This document shows, piece by piece, positions 42,856 through 54,100 of a stretch of 64,000 nt of DNA. Every line of letters begins with the position of its first letter. The stretch's first letter is position 1. Location of the stretch: positions 90,514 through 154,513 of the forward strand of contig JAPPFJ010000004.1 of assembly GCA_028877215.1 (NCBI GenBank). The letters are read 5' to 3'. A model generated the notes under the pieces. That model was given only the letters and a program-made list of their open reading frames with translations, did no database searches and had not been told where the DNA came from. The position numbers and the translations under genes were made by a program. The stretch is from Gemmatimonadota bacterium. GTDB taxonomy: Bacteria; Latescibacterota; UBA2968; GCA-2709665.

Positions 42856-44007
42856 GTGGAACCGAAGATTCCAGGCGAACTCTACGACATCTACGAGAAA
42901 GTCATCGCAAGCGAACGCCTCTCCGCAGAGGACGGCTTGCGCCTTTACAATACGGCGAATCTGAACGCGGTGGGGTACATGGCCAATATCATCCGCGAGC
43001 GGCGATGCGGGAACGTGGCCTGGTACGTGCGCAACCAGCACATCAACTACACCAACATATGCAACAAGCTCTGCAGATTCTGCTCCTTCTACGTGCCGCC
43101 GAAGGACAGTCGGGGATATGTGCTCTCTCCCGAAGACATTCAGGAACGCGTGAGACAATATCTGCACATTCCCATTACCGAAATCCATATGGTCGCCGGG
43201 ATCAACCCCAAGCTGCCCTATTCCTACTATATCGATATCGTCCTCGCCGTCAAGGAAATCCGTCCTGAGGTCTATGTGAAAGCCTTTACCGCGATCGAGT
43301 GGGTGCAGATCGCCAGAGCCGCCAAAAAACCGCTCAGAGAGGTCATGCTCGAACTCAAGGCGGCGGGCGTTTCGTCGATCCCGGGCGGAGGCGCCGAAGT
43401 GTTCAGCGATCGTGTTCAGGCCGAGATGTTCTGGACCAAGGCCGACTCCGACGAATGGATGCGGGTTGCCCGCACCGCGCACGAAGTCGGCCTGCCCACC
43501 AACGCCACGATGCTTTACGGCCACATAGAAAATCCTGACGAACGGGTGCAGCATCTTGTCAGCCTGCGGGAACTCCAGGACGAGACCCGCGGTTTTCTGG
43601 CCTACATCCCGCTTTCCTTTCACCCCGAACGCACCGAACTGGAAGACCTTCCGGCGCCCACCGGCGAAGCCGACCTGCGCGAAATCGCCGTCGCCCGCCT
43701 CATGCTGGACAACTTCCCCCATATCAAGTCGTTCTGGATCATGAACACCATCGAAATCTCACAGGTCGCCCTGTGGTACGGCGCGGACGACATCGACGGC
43801 ACCATCCAGGAATACGAAATCACAAGGCGCACGTACGAGGAAACCCGCCAGGTACTCACCCGGAAGCAACTGGTGGAACGCATTATCGAAGCCGGTCGGG
43901 AGCCGGCGGAACGCGACAATCTCTATAACGAAGTCCGAACGGGGCCGGATGTCGCGGAAAACGGTGAACCCGTCGCCGTTCCCGGCGAGCTGCCCGTGCT
44001 TCCGTGA
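42856..44007 (+). CDS. mqnE: Aminofutalosine synthase MqnE
   Basis: 383 residues from GTG at 42856 with AAGGAG six bases upstream. Radical SAM cluster CNKLCRFC near residue 76 and family motifs NYTNIC, MVAGINPKLPYSYY, SSIPGGGAEVFSD and TNATMLYGH. It joins SAM and the MqnA product to give aminofutalosine in the futalosine route to menaquinone. It is followed by mqnC and mqnA. The presence of this route implies respiration with menaquinone. Confidence 0.94.
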   Translation: MEPKIPGELYDIYEKVIASERLSAEDGLRLYNTANLNAVGYMANIIRERRCGNVAWYVRNQHINYTNICNKLCRFCSFYVPPKDSRGYVLSPEDIQERVRQYLHIPITEIHMVAGINPKLPYSYYIDIVLAVKEIRPEVYVKAFTAIEWVQIARAAKKPLREVMLELKAAGVSSIPGGGAEVFSDRVQAEMFWTKADSDEWMRVARTAHEVGLPTNATMLYGHIENPDERVQHLVSLRELQDETRGFLAYIPLSFHPERTELEDLPAPTGEADLREIAVARLMLDNFPHIKSFWIMNTIEISQVALWYGADDIDGTIQEYEITRRTYEETRQVLTRKQLVERIIEAGREPAERDNLYNEVRTGPDVAENGEPVAVPGELPVLP

Positions 44008-44158
44008 AGCATATCGAAGGCCGCAGGATCACGGCGTAACGACACATTTCGTTTCGCACCGATTCCTTTTTTGTGCGTCTTGCGCCTTTTGTGGCCAAAA
44101 CAACGGTTGTCATTTATCGAATCGAGGAAAAGCTCATTCTGCCCCGGAGAACGGATCG

Positions 44159-45259
44159 ATGATCGACGAAATCGCCGAAAAGGTCGACGCGGAAGAACGT
44201 ATCACCGTAGAAGACGCCCGGCGGCTGATGGCGCATCCCAACGTTACCGAACTGGGCATGCTTGCGGACGCCGTACGAAGGCGCAGATGGCCCGACGACG
44301 TGGTCACGTACAACATCGGCCGCAACATCAACTACACCAACGTCTGCTGGGTGCGATGCGATTTCTGCGCGTTCTACCGCCCGCCCGGATCCGGCGAGGG
44401 ATACGTCCTGCCACGGGAACAGATCTTCCGGAAGATCGACGAACTGGTGGCCGCGGGGGGGCAGACTCCCAAGTCCAATGAAATACTCATGCAGGGCGGC
44501 CTGAATCCCAAGCTGCGCATCGACTACTACGAAGAACTCTTCTCCAGCATTCGGGAGCGCTATCCGTCGGTCCACCAGCACTGCCTGTCGGCCACCGAAA
44601 TCATCTATGTCGCGCACATTTCGCGGCTGACGATCCCGGACTGCATTCGACGGCTGCGGGACGCGGGCCTGGACTCCATTCCCGGGGCCGGAGCCGAGAT
44701 CCTGTCGGACGACGTCCGGAATATCATCGGCTTTCGGAAGGATCGCGTGCACGAATGGCTGGCCGTGCATCGCGCCGCGCATGAACTGGGCATGCACACC
44801 ACCGCCACCATGATGTACGGCCACGTCGAATCCGTCGACCAGCGGCTCGAACACCTGAAACACATCCGGGACCTCCAGGACGACACCGGCGGTCTGACGG
44901 CGTTCATCGCGTGGAATTTCCAGCCGGACGATACCGATCTGGCCGCCGACAACGCCCGCTGGAACGGCAGGGTAGCCACAGGTTACGATTACCTGCGCAC
45001 CATTGCGGTCTCCCGCCTGTTTCTGGACAACATTCCAAGTTTTCAGGCCTCGTGGGTGACCCAGGGACCCAAGATCGCCCAGGTCGGACTGAAATACGGC
45101 GTCAACGACTTCGGCAGCACCATGATGGAGGAAAACGTCGTCTCCGCCGCGGGCACCAGCCACACGAACGAAATGACCCTTCCCACGATGTTACGCCTCA
45201 TCCGGGGCGCCGGCTACCGGCCGGCGAGACGCAACACCCGGTACGAAATGGTGAACTGA
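44159..45259 (+). CDS. mqnC: Dehypoxanthine futalosine cyclase MqnC
   Basis: 366 residues, ATG at 44159. Radical SAM Cys triad in CWVRCDFC near residue 63; MQGGLNPKLRIDYYEEL, DSIPGAGAEILSD and TTATMMYGHVE distinguish it as MqnC. It cyclises dehypoxanthine futalosine. It is paralogous to mqnE and 151 bases behind it; a distinct GGAGAA stands before the start. Confidence 0.94.
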   Translation: MIDEIAEKVDAEERITVEDARRLMAHPNVTELGMLADAVRRRRWPDDVVTYNIGRNINYTNVCWVRCDFCAFYRPPGSGEGYVLPREQIFRKIDELVAAGGQTPKSNEILMQGGLNPKLRIDYYEELFSSIRERYPSVHQHCLSATEIIYVAHISRLTIPDCIRRLRDAGLDSIPGAGAEILSDDVRNIIGFRKDRVHEWLAVHRAAHELGMHTTATMMYGHVESVDQRLEHLKHIRDLQDDTGGLTAFIAWNFQPDDTDLAADNARWNGRVATGYDYLRTIAVSRLFLDNIPSFQASWVTQGPKIAQVGLKYGVNDFGSTMMEENVVSAAGTSHTNEMTLPTMLRLIRGAGYRPARRNTRYEMVN

Positions 45260-45270
45260 AAGCCGTGCGA

Positions 45271-46071
45271 ATGGCAACCCGCCTCGCCGTGGTCTCGTTC
45301 CTGAACACCCGTCCTCTGGTGCATGCACTGGAGACCGGCCGAATCGAACACCACTTCGATCTTGCCTACGACGTGCCGTCCCGCTGCGCGGAACGGCTTC
45401 ACAGCGGCGAAACCGACGCTGCCCTCATCCCCTCCATCGAAATCGCACGCGGGGACGTTCCATACAGCATCGTGCCCGAAGTCAGTATCTCCTCCCGGGG
45501 CCCGGTCCGAAGCGTACTGCTCCTGCACCGCAGAGACCCGGCCGATATCCGGACGCTCGCCCTGGACGTCAACTCCCGGACCTCCGCCGTCCTCAGCCGA
45601 ATTCTATTGCAGAAAAGATACCGGTGCAGGCCCGATGTCCTCCACATGCCTCCCGACGCCGGACGCATGCTGAATCGCGCAGATGCCGCCGTCATCATCG
45701 GAGACGCGGCGCTCGCCGTGGATACGACGTCCTGTCGCGTGATCGACCTGGGTGAAGCCTGGACCGAGCTTACGGGGCTTCCGTTCGTCTACGCCTGCTG
45801 GGCGGGTCGGTCCGGCGCGCTGGATCTCGGGCAGATCCGGCAGCTGATTCGGGCAAAGGTGCTGGGTGTCCGTGAGATCCCCGCAATTGCGGCGAATTGC
45901 GCTACGTCCCATTCGCGTTCGGCCGAATTCTATGCCGACTTCATGGGCAACAAGATCCGCTACGACTTTGGCGAGGCCGAACTGGAAGGTCTGAACCTTT
46001 TTTTCAGATACGCACACGAAACGGGCAGCATCGGAAAAATCCCAATAATACGTTTCTACGCGCAATCCTGA
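45271..46071 (+). CDS. mqnA: Chorismate dehydratase MqnA
   Basis: 266 residues, ATG at 45271 (GTG at 45265 also possible). Periplasmic-binding-protein-like fold without signal peptide; VVSFLNTRPLV, DAALIPSIEIAR, RTSAVLSRILL and GLPFVYACWAG match MqnA. It removes water from chorismate to give 3-enolpyruvylbenzoate, the first step of the pathway. mqnB and mqnD are not in the window. Confidence 0.9.
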   Translation: MATRLAVVSFLNTRPLVHALETGRIEHHFDLAYDVPSRCAERLHSGETDAALIPSIEIARGDVPYSIVPEVSISSRGPVRSVLLLHRRDPADIRTLALDVNSRTSAVLSRILLQKRYRCRPDVLHMPPDAGRMLNRADAAVIIGDAALAVDTTSCRVIDLGEAWTELTGLPFVYACWAGRSGALDLGQIRQLIRAKVLGVREIPAIAANCATSHSRSAEFYADFMGNKIRYDFGEAELEGLNLFFRYAHETGSIGKIPIIRFYAQS

Positions 46072-46084
46072 CACATCCGACCTA

Positions 46085-46272
46085 AGAAGCTGTTTTAAAA
46101 TTCCTGGCGAGTCCCGAGCGCGCGCGAAAATGTGTCGGTCAAGGCGGGTAAATTCGGCTATGAGAGGCGAGCAAGCGCAGCCTCGATCTCGTAGAACGGG
46201 TGGATTTGACCAACGCAGACCGACGCTTTTGCAGCCGCGCGAAGACCGCAGGGGGGTTTTATGACAGCTTCT
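46085..46272. mobile_element. MITE-like element, copy C
   Basis: 188 bases between AGAAGCTGTTTTAAAATT and a degraded right end (TTTTATGACAGCTTCT). It shares the inner blocks of copy B plus an extra about 24 bases in the middle. The right end creates an ATG (46261) in frame with the following dehydrogenase. Confidence 0.85.
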
Positions 46273-46296
46273 AAAGTCGGAGGGAGGGACTTACCC

Positions 46297-47349
46297 ATGC
46301 CCAGGACCGGTCGCGCCTCGGTTATCGTCGGTGAACGCTTTGAAATACGTGAGTACCCCGTCCCCGAACCGACGCCCGGTACGGTCCTGTTGAGACAGGA
46401 GCTGGCCGGTATCTGCGGCACCGACCTGCACAACTGGGAATACCAGAGGCTGGAAGACGAGGTCATTCTGGGACATGAAAACGTGGGAATCGTCGACACG
46501 CTTGGCGACGGCGTGACCCATGACCACCTGGGACGCCCCGTCAGAACCGGTGACCGGATCGCCCTGGTGCCCGGAACGTCTCAGGGCGCGTACGGATTCA
46601 TCCCCGCCGGAGAACAGCCCTATCTTCGGGGCGGCTTTGGGGAATACATCTATCTCTGGAATCCGGAGACCGTTTTCTTCAAGACCGATCTGCCGGCCGA
46701 GGTCGCCGTCCTGCTGGAACCCTTCACAATCGGCGTGCACGGCGTGATGCGGGCGGGTATTCAATTTGGAGACACCGTCGTCGTTCAGGGTTCGGGCGCC
46801 ATCGGCCTCGTCACCCTCATCTGCGCGAAAGTCAGCGGCGCCGGCAGGTTGATCATGGTCGGGGGACCGCCCGGACGACTGGACCTCGCCCGCGAAATCG
46901 GCGCGGACGTCACCGTCGACATCGCCGAAGTCCCGGACCCGGAAGAACGAAAACGAGTGGTTAGAGACAGCACGCCTCGAGGGGCCGGCGCCGACGTTGT
47001 GTTCGAGTGCGCCGGATTTCTGCAGGCCCTGCCCGAGGGTCTGGACTACCTACGCCAGGACGGTACCTACGTAGAAATGGGCCACTTCGTCGACGTCGGT
47101 TCATTCGAATGCAACCCGAACCGGATGTTCATGCGAAAGAACCTGCGCTTCGAAGCCGTCTGGGCGAGTTCCGCCGATCATTTCGTGCGTGGCCTTCCCA
47201 TCCTTGAAAAAAACGAATTCCCCTTTGCCGATATGGTCAGCCACATCATCCCGCTGGATCGCGTGCCAGAAGGCTTCAACTCCCTGGCGGGCAGCTACCG
47301 TCTGGACGGCAGGGACGCCATAAAAATCGCGGTATCCGGAAGTTTGTAG
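46297..47349 (+). CDS. Zinc-dependent alcohol/polyol dehydrogenase (MDR)
   Basis: 350 residues; the ATG at 46297 follows GGGAGGGAC, so the in-frame ATG made by the MITE at 46261 is probably unused. Catalytic zinc site: CGTDLH near 40, GHENVG near 63 and a later Glu. Rossmann motif GSGAIG near 167. No four-Cys structural zinc loop is seen. Relatives oxidise sorbitol, threonine or sugar alcohols. It starts a run of plus-strand genes for polymer or amino-acid use. Confidence 0.8.
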   Translation: MPRTGRASVIVGERFEIREYPVPEPTPGTVLLRQELAGICGTDLHNWEYQRLEDEVILGHENVGIVDTLGDGVTHDHLGRPVRTGDRIALVPGTSQGAYGFIPAGEQPYLRGGFGEYIYLWNPETVFFKTDLPAEVAVLLEPFTIGVHGVMRAGIQFGDTVVVQGSGAIGLVTLICAKVSGAGRLIMVGGPPGRLDLAREIGADVTVDIAEVPDPEERKRVVRDSTPRGAGADVVFECAGFLQALPEGLDYLRQDGTYVEMGHFVDVGSFECNPNRMFMRKNLRFEAVWASSADHFVRGLPILEKNEFPFADMVSHIIPLDRVPEGFNSLAGSYRLDGRDAIKIAVSGSL

Positions 47350-47398
47350 GCTGGATACAGCGCCTCATCCCGTTCCGGCACATCCGACGGCGGACACC

Positions 47399-49366
47399 AT
47401 GACGCTGCGCGCGCTCTTCCTTGGCCTGGCCATGGCCGTCTGGGTCAACATCTGGCCCACCTACTCCAGCCTCATCGCGCATTCCTCGCGCGCCGACTAC
47501 GCGCATTTGTCGGTAGGCCTGCTGATTCCCTTCATCTGCCTGCTCGGACTCAACCTCCCCCTGTATCGACGCGGCCGCGGGCTTTCGGCCTCGGAATTGC
47601 TGGCCATCTGCTGTATCGGAATGGTTGCCGCGACGATGCAGGGAGAGTGGCTTTCGGGATATCTGCTCGGCGTGGTCACGGCGCCCACCTACTTCGCCAC
47701 GCCGGAAAACCAATGGGCAGACCACCTGATTGCCAGAATCCCGTCGTGGACCATCGTCGCGGAACCGGCGGCCACCACCGGCTTCTACGAGAGTCTGTTC
47801 AAGGGCCAGGAATTTCCCTGGAGCGCCTGGGCGGCGCCGGTTTTCTGGTGGGCCGGATTCCTCGGATCGTTGCTCACCGTCAGCTTCTGCCTGGTCATAA
47901 TCCTGCGGAAACAGTGGATGGACAACGAACGCCTCACGTTTCCGATCGCCACCGCCGTGCTGGAACTTACGGGGGTTTCCGGTTCCGAGCGCAGCCTGTC
48001 CACCCTGGTCCGGTCGCGTCTGTTCCGGTTCGGTTTCTGGCTGATCGTCGCCATCTTCTGCTGGAACATCGCGACCTGGTTCGTCAGAGCCATTCCCGTC
48101 CTGGACGTGCCCATGACCGTCCTCAGCCGAAAGATCATCCGGATCGGTCAGGGGTTTCCCTACTTTGCATTCTCCATTCATCCCATGACGATCGCGTTCG
48201 CGTATTTCACCGAATCCAGCGTCCTGCTCAGCATCTGGCTCTTCCACCTGCTGGCCATCCTGCAGGTCGGCATCTTCAATCGCCTGGGTTTCAGCATCGG
48301 CAGTTCGGATATGTGGTGTTCCTTCGACCCCGCCATCGGCTGGCAGAGCTTCGGCGGCCTCACCGTCTTCGCCGGATGGGGGGTCTGGGTCGCACGGAGC
48401 CACCTGGCCGCCGTATTCAGGAAAGCGTTCTCGAGTACAGCGGATGCGAACCGCGATGAAAAGGTCGGCCATATCGACGACTCAAACGAACTCATCTCCT
48501 ACCGTGCGGCGGTATACCTTCTGCTGGCAGGCTGCGCCTACCTGCTCGTGTGGCTCTTCCGTGCGGGGATGGCCGCCGGCCCCCTGCTCGCCTTCTGGTT
48601 CGCCACCCTCGTACTCTACCTGGGCCTGGCTCGCATCATCGTGGAAAGCGGCCTCGTGTACCTGAGGGGGCCCATTACGGCTCAGGCGTTCACGTGGCAC
48701 CTGTTCGGCATAACAGGGATGGGCGCGCACAGCGCGGTTGCTCTGGGCCTGACCTACACCTTTTTCTGCGACGCGAAGACCTGGGCGATCACCGCCCTTG
48801 CCCACATCCCGAGGCTCGGCATGGCCATGCGGCCGGAACGGCGGCGCCTGCTGGCGCCCGGGGTCCTCCTTGGCGCCCTGGGCGGCGCCCTTTCCGTCAT
48901 CGCTTTCATCCTTTACCACGGCTATTACGGTGTGGGCAGCTACAACTTCGGCGTGGTCAGCTTCAACGGTTCCGGCGACGGCGCGGTGGGCATCTGGCGA
49001 TATACGGCCGCCCGCATCCAGGAAGGAACCGCCGGAACGAGCTGGGACCGCCTCGGGTTCTTCGCCATCGGCGCAGCGTTCACCGGCCTTCTCGTCTTCC
49101 TGAGATACCGCTTTCCGGGATTCCCGGTCCACCCCATCGGATTCACCATTTCCGCCTCCAACGTGCTCAGAAGCAGCGTCACCTCCATATTCATCACATG
49201 GCTCACCAAGGCCCTGATCATGAAATTCGGCGGCCTCAACAGCTATAGACGCATGGCGCCCCTGTTTCTGGGGATGTTCATGGGATACCTTGCCGGCGTA
49301 GGGCTGGGGGTCATCGCGGATGTCGTCTGGTTCAACGGAGACGGGCACAAACTGAACGACTGGTAG
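47399..49366 (+). CDS. DUF6785/DUF6784 (OPT-superfamily) membrane transporter
   Basis: 655 residues, ATG 49 bases after the dehydrogenase. About 14 hydrophobic segments; motifs ASELLAICCIGMVAATMQGEW (21 in the protein; key residues Glu and Trp near 65-80), RLTFPIATAVLEL and the late GPITAQAFTWHLFG. The pattern matches the DUF6785/DUF6784 family related to oligopeptide transporters, frequent in Planctomycetes, Poribacteria and Latescibacteria. Substrate unknown; the neighbouring deacylase and lyase suggest an amino-sugar or peptide-like fragment. The transporter at the window start may be a distant relative. Confidence 0.78.
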   Translation: MTLRALFLGLAMAVWVNIWPTYSSLIAHSSRADYAHLSVGLLIPFICLLGLNLPLYRRGRGLSASELLAICCIGMVAATMQGEWLSGYLLGVVTAPTYFATPENQWADHLIARIPSWTIVAEPAATTGFYESLFKGQEFPWSAWAAPVFWWAGFLGSLLTVSFCLVIILRKQWMDNERLTFPIATAVLELTGVSGSERSLSTLVRSRLFRFGFWLIVAIFCWNIATWFVRAIPVLDVPMTVLSRKIIRIGQGFPYFAFSIHPMTIAFAYFTESSVLLSIWLFHLLAILQVGIFNRLGFSIGSSDMWCSFDPAIGWQSFGGLTVFAGWGVWVARSHLAAVFRKAFSSTADANRDEKVGHIDDSNELISYRAAVYLLLAGCAYLLVWLFRAGMAAGPLLAFWFATLVLYLGLARIIVESGLVYLRGPITAQAFTWHLFGITGMGAHSAVALGLTYTFFCDAKTWAITALAHIPRLGMAMRPERRRLLAPGVLLGALGGALSVIAFILYHGYYGVGSYNFGVVSFNGSGDGAVGIWRYTAARIQEGTAGTSWDRLGFFAIGAAFTGLLVFLRYRFPGFPVHPIGFTISASNVLRSSVTSIFITWLTKALIMKFGGLNSYRRMAPLFLGMFMGYLAGVGLGVIADVVWFNGDGHKLNDW

Positions 49367-49472
49367 GCGCCGCCACAATTCCGGTGCGCCGCCAGCAAAT
49401 CGTATTTATCTTCTGGCCTCAGAAGCGGTGAAGCAATGCAACCGGTATTGTGAATCCCGGAAGGCGAAACCC

Positions 49473-51032
49473 ATGACTTTCGACGTCCTCATCCGCAACG
49501 GCCTCGTGGTTGACGGGACCGGCCACCGGGAACCTTTCTCCGCGGACGTCGGCGTCCAGGGCGACCGTATCTCCGCCGTGGGCGACCTGGCGAACGCCCG
49601 TGCCGAACGGGAGATCGATGCCCGGGGCCACGCGGTCTGCCCCGGCTTCATCGACGTCCACGTGCATTGCGAACCCGCCCTGCTGACCGGAAGCCACCGT
49701 TTTGCGGGCGTCGTGCAGGGCATCACCACGCAGCTTCTCGCGCCGGACGGATTTGGATGGGCCCCGCTGCCTCCGGACCTGCGCGCCCAGATGTGGGAAT
49801 ACACCCGCTTCATCGCCGGCACGGCGGATATCGACCTGACCTGGGATACCATCGAAGACTACCTGAACCTCTTTCCCGGCAACAGTCCGTGCAACGTCTA
49901 CCCGCAGGTGCCCCACTGCGCGGTGCGCCTCAACGTTTGCGGCTGGGCGCCCGGACCGGCTTCCGATTCGCAGATCGACGCGATGGCGGACCTGGTGCGG
50001 CAGTGGATGGAAGCCGGCGCGGGCTGCCTCTGTCTGGGCCTGGACTACCAGCCGAGCGCGAATTCGGACCTGCGCGAGCTTGTCGCACTCTGCAAAGTGG
50101 CGGCGTCCTACGGGGGAATCTACGCGGCCCACATCCGAAACCACCTTCTCGGCAGGGCGGAGGCATGGAAGGAAACCTTCGAGATCTTCCGACAGTCCGG
50201 CATCCCGGTCCATCACTCCCACGAACGGGCCGACCGGGAGGGCGCCGAGCTTCTCGATCTCGCCGACCGCGAGGGCATCGACCTCAGCTTCGAGTCCTAC
50301 CTCTATCCCGCCGGGATGTCTCACATGACGATCATGCTCCCCATCCCGGACCAGATCGGCGCCCCTGCGGACGTTCTGGATCACCTGGCGGACCCCGCGG
50401 TGAAGAAACGGATCCTGCCCGATCTCCGCGGCTGGCTGGGCGCGTGCAACCAGGTGGTCGGCCACACCCGCTCAGGGCGCTACATCGGCGCCACCCTGTC
50501 GGACCTGGCCGCCGGCGCCGGCGTTGCTCCGGAGGACTTCGCATACGATCTCATCCTGGAGGAGGACGGCCAGTCCACCTACATCTTCCCCTGGCAGGAT
50601 GCGCCCGAGACCATCGAAGACACGATCAGGAACACTGTCAACCATCCGCGAATGATGATCGCGAGCGACGGCGTCTACAACGTGCGCCATCCCCACCCCC
50701 GGGGTTTCGGGTGCTTCGCGCGCGTACCGGGCGTATTCGTCCGCGAGAAGGGCCTGGTTTCTCTCGCGGAAGCCATCCACAAGATGAGCGGATTCCCCGC
50801 CCGTCGATTCGGCCTCGCCGACCGCGGAGAGATCGCCGACGGGAAGGCCGCCGACATCGTGATCTTCGATCCCCGGACCGTTAACGCGACCGCCACGTTC
50901 GAGAACCCCACCGGGAGTCCCGTGGGAATCCCGTGGGTGCTGGTCAATGGAGAGCCGGCGGTGGAAGGTGGCGTCCCCACCGGCGCGCTCCCGGGCCGGG
51001 TGTTGCGCCGCAACGCCTCGCCGGCGGGCTGA
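49473..51032 (+). CDS. N-acyl-D-amino-acid deacylase family amidohydrolase
   Basis: 519 residues, ATG at 49473. The N-terminal FDVLIRNGLVVDGTG and PGFIDVHVHCEPA (HxH) open the composite amidohydrolase fold. Later come the carboxylated-Lys/Cys region, HHSHERA, the catalytic Asp in MIASDGVYNV and the closing GEIADGKAADIVIFDP. Family members remove acyl groups from N-acyl-D-amino acids; dihydropyrimidinase-like reactions also occur in the wider group. It is likely cytoplasmic and acts on material brought in by the transporter upstream. Confidence 0.82.
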   Translation: MTFDVLIRNGLVVDGTGHREPFSADVGVQGDRISAVGDLANARAEREIDARGHAVCPGFIDVHVHCEPALLTGSHRFAGVVQGITTQLLAPDGFGWAPLPPDLRAQMWEYTRFIAGTADIDLTWDTIEDYLNLFPGNSPCNVYPQVPHCAVRLNVCGWAPGPASDSQIDAMADLVRQWMEAGAGCLCLGLDYQPSANSDLRELVALCKVAASYGGIYAAHIRNHLLGRAEAWKETFEIFRQSGIPVHHSHERADREGAELLDLADREGIDLSFESYLYPAGMSHMTIMLPIPDQIGAPADVLDHLADPAVKKRILPDLRGWLGACNQVVGHTRSGRYIGATLSDLAAGAGVAPEDFAYDLILEEDGQSTYIFPWQDAPETIEDTIRNTVNHPRMMIASDGVYNVRHPHPRGFGCFARVPGVFVREKGLVSLAEAIHKMSGFPARRFGLADRGEIADGKAADIVIFDPRTVNATATFENPTGSPVGIPWVLVNGEPAVEGGVPTGALPGRVLRRNASPAG

Positions 51033-51102
51033 CCGGCACCCGTACGCCGAAGGCGGGTTTCGCGCACGTCCGGAAGGACTCCATTCGAAAGGACGTCCCG
51101 TT

Positions 51103-54100
51103 ATGCTGATTCTCGCCGTGGCACTCGTCCTGATCGTTCTCGTACTCCTGCCGGAACCCGCGGAGGCAAAACCCGTCTTTCCGCCGGACCTGGACGAATC
51201 CGACGTGGTGCGCCTGCGCCGGAACCTCGAACCGGTTCTCACACTGTCTGAAAGCGAAATTCTGCGCATCATTCCAGACCGGGCGGGCATCTTCTTCGTG
51301 GACTGCCCCAACTGCGACGGAGGCGCTCAGGAGGGTCAGATTGACTGGACCATCGAGGACCCGGACCGTGTTTTCTGCAAATACTGCGGCCTCAAGTTCC
51401 CCAATGCAAAATTCCCGGATACGGAAACCCTGAGCGTGGTCAATCCCGCGGGTGAGACCCAGGAATATCCGTACTGGGAGGACGAAACCGGGTACAGGCA
51501 TTTCTTTCAGGCCAAGGGGTGGTACCGGGCGCGGGCCTACTTCGCCGGCGCCGCCCACGACCTGGCGGCGGTCTACTTTGCAACGGGAGACGCGTCCTTC
51601 GCCCGCCGCGCGGCGCTCATTCTGAACCGGTTCGCAGAAGTCTATCCCGGGTACTGCGTCCACCACGACCTGCCCTTCCGGCAGAAGATCATCTTTCCCG
51701 GAAGCCAGGGGTTTCCGTATCCGGTCCAGGACTACCGCGCCTCCAAGTGGGACTGGTGGGCATACATGGACATTCCCGAGAATCTCATCTACACGTACGA
51801 CCTCATCCGGGACAGCGGAGAACTCGACAGTACGATGGTCCGGCGCATCGAAGACGGGTTCTTCCACGCCAGCGTGGCCTTCATCCGGGGCTTTCCGCCC
51901 GCGTTGGGCAATATGGACCCCACGCTGCTGCGCGGCATGGTCGCGGCCGGAAGGGTCCTGGAGGAACCGGACTATATTCACGACGCGGTCGACCGGATCG
52001 AAAAACTCATCACCGCCAACTTCTTCGTGGACGGCGTGTGGCGCGAAGGCGCGGTCTCGTATCACAACCAGACCATCGGCGGACTGCGTCAGGTGATGGA
52101 AAGACTAAACGGTTACAGCGATCCCGACGGATACGTCCACCCCGCCGACGGCGAACGCTACGACAACCTGGACCTGAACGCCCGTTTTCCCATCTTGACA
52201 AAAGCCGCGGGCATCCCCGAACTTCTCAGCTATCCGAACGGCCGCGTGGTGCCCACCCACGACACGTGGGCAAAAGGACGGCAAGACCCCCCTGAAACAT
52301 CCGGCCCCCTGCTCCTGCCCGGCATGGGTCATGCCCGCCTCGATATGGGAAAGGGCGACGACCAGACCCAGACGTACCTCCACTTCTCGGGCGGATACGG
52401 CCACCAGCACGCGGATCTGCTGAGCCTCACCCTCTACGCGCGCGGTCAGGAGCGCCTGAGCGATATCGGATATACCCACACGCGCCACCGGTGCTGGACC
52501 ATCTCCACGCTGTCGCACAACACGGTTGCAGTGGACGGCGAAGACCAGACATACGGTTCCGAAAAGGCGCCGTCGGACGGCAACCTCCTTCTGTTCGCGC
52601 CGCACAGCGACACGTTTCAGGCCATCGAAGCCTCGGGCGACCGCGCCTATCCGGGTGTGACTTCGAGCTACCGCCGGCTGCTGATCCAGGTCGGCCTCTC
52701 GTCCGACCAGACCTACGTGGTCGATCTGTTCAGGGTCGCCGGCGGTCATCGCCACGAATACATCCTCGCCGGCGACGCCGACCACGACGGCGCGGTCGAA
52801 ATCGACCTGCCCGCAGCCCCCCACGGGAACACGCTTCTTCCTGCGGGCGTGACCGCCACCCTGCCCACGGGCGAGAGCGTCAGGGGCGACGCCGGGGGCC
52901 ACAACCTGGGATACGCGTTTATCCGCGACGTGCGCCGCGCCGACGTGACCCGTCCGTGGGCCGCGACGTTTTCCAGCATGGCCGAGCCCGCCGGGTCCGT
53001 CCGGATTCACAGCCTGACCCGCCCCGATGGAGAACTCTTCACCGCACAGGCGCCCTCCATCCGAAATGCCGATGAGGATGACGTCCGGCTGGACGAGATT
53101 ACCATGCCGATGCTGGTCCATCGCCGCGAAGGCAAGGACCTTTCCACCCTCTTCAGCACCATCCTGGAACCCTTCGGCGACCGTCCGGCCATTACCGGCG
53201 CGGAACGCCTCGACTTGGACGGCGCCGCGGAAACGGATATCGCGCTCAGGATCGTCTCCGGCGAGGTTACCGACTACATCCTGTCCTCAACGGACGAAAA
53301 CCGGTTGCTCACAACCGGAAACCTCAGCTTCAGCGGACGCGTCGGCTTCATCCGGGAGCGAAACGGCGAGGTGGAAGAGATGGTCCTGATCGGGGGCACG
53401 CTGCTCGAAAAGGGCAAGCGCAAGCTCGGCGGCAGGGGCACGCGCAACGGCGCTGTCCTGAGGACCACGCGAAAGGCCGCGGGAGACGACGTGGACGGGC
53501 TCCTCATCGATACCGGTCTTCCGACCGGCGTGGACCTCGCCGGCCTCACCGCCGTTGTCACCGACGGCGACGGATTCACGTACGGCCATAATATCACGAG
53601 ACTGCACCACCCTGGCGACGGCGGCACGCTGCTGGAACTGGAGGATGACCCGGGGTATGAAATCACGGCGGACGGGGGTCGGCACCTGTTCTTCCCCGGG
53701 CGGTCGTGGACGGGACCCACGCGGGTCGAAATCCCCACCGTGGCCAGCCTGCGCGTCAACACGTCCGGCGTAAACGCCACGAGAACCGGGGACTGGATCA
53801 ATCTGGTCCGCCACGCGCCGTTCACGCCGCGCGACACGTCCGAGGACGTGGTGTTTCAGGACAAACTCTGGATCAGCAATGCCTATTACCACGACAGCAT
53901 CCTTACGCGGGACCTCTGGAACTCATCCGACGGCATCAGCTGGCATCTGGTCAGTGACGCCACGCCGTACGACGGCTACAGCGAATTGGCGGCCTACAAG
54001 GACCGCGTCTGGGCGGTGAAGGGAAGCGTCTGGAACTCCGCGGACGGCGTCGAGTGGACCCGGGTGCTGGAAGAAACCCCCTTTGGCCCTCGCGGTTACG

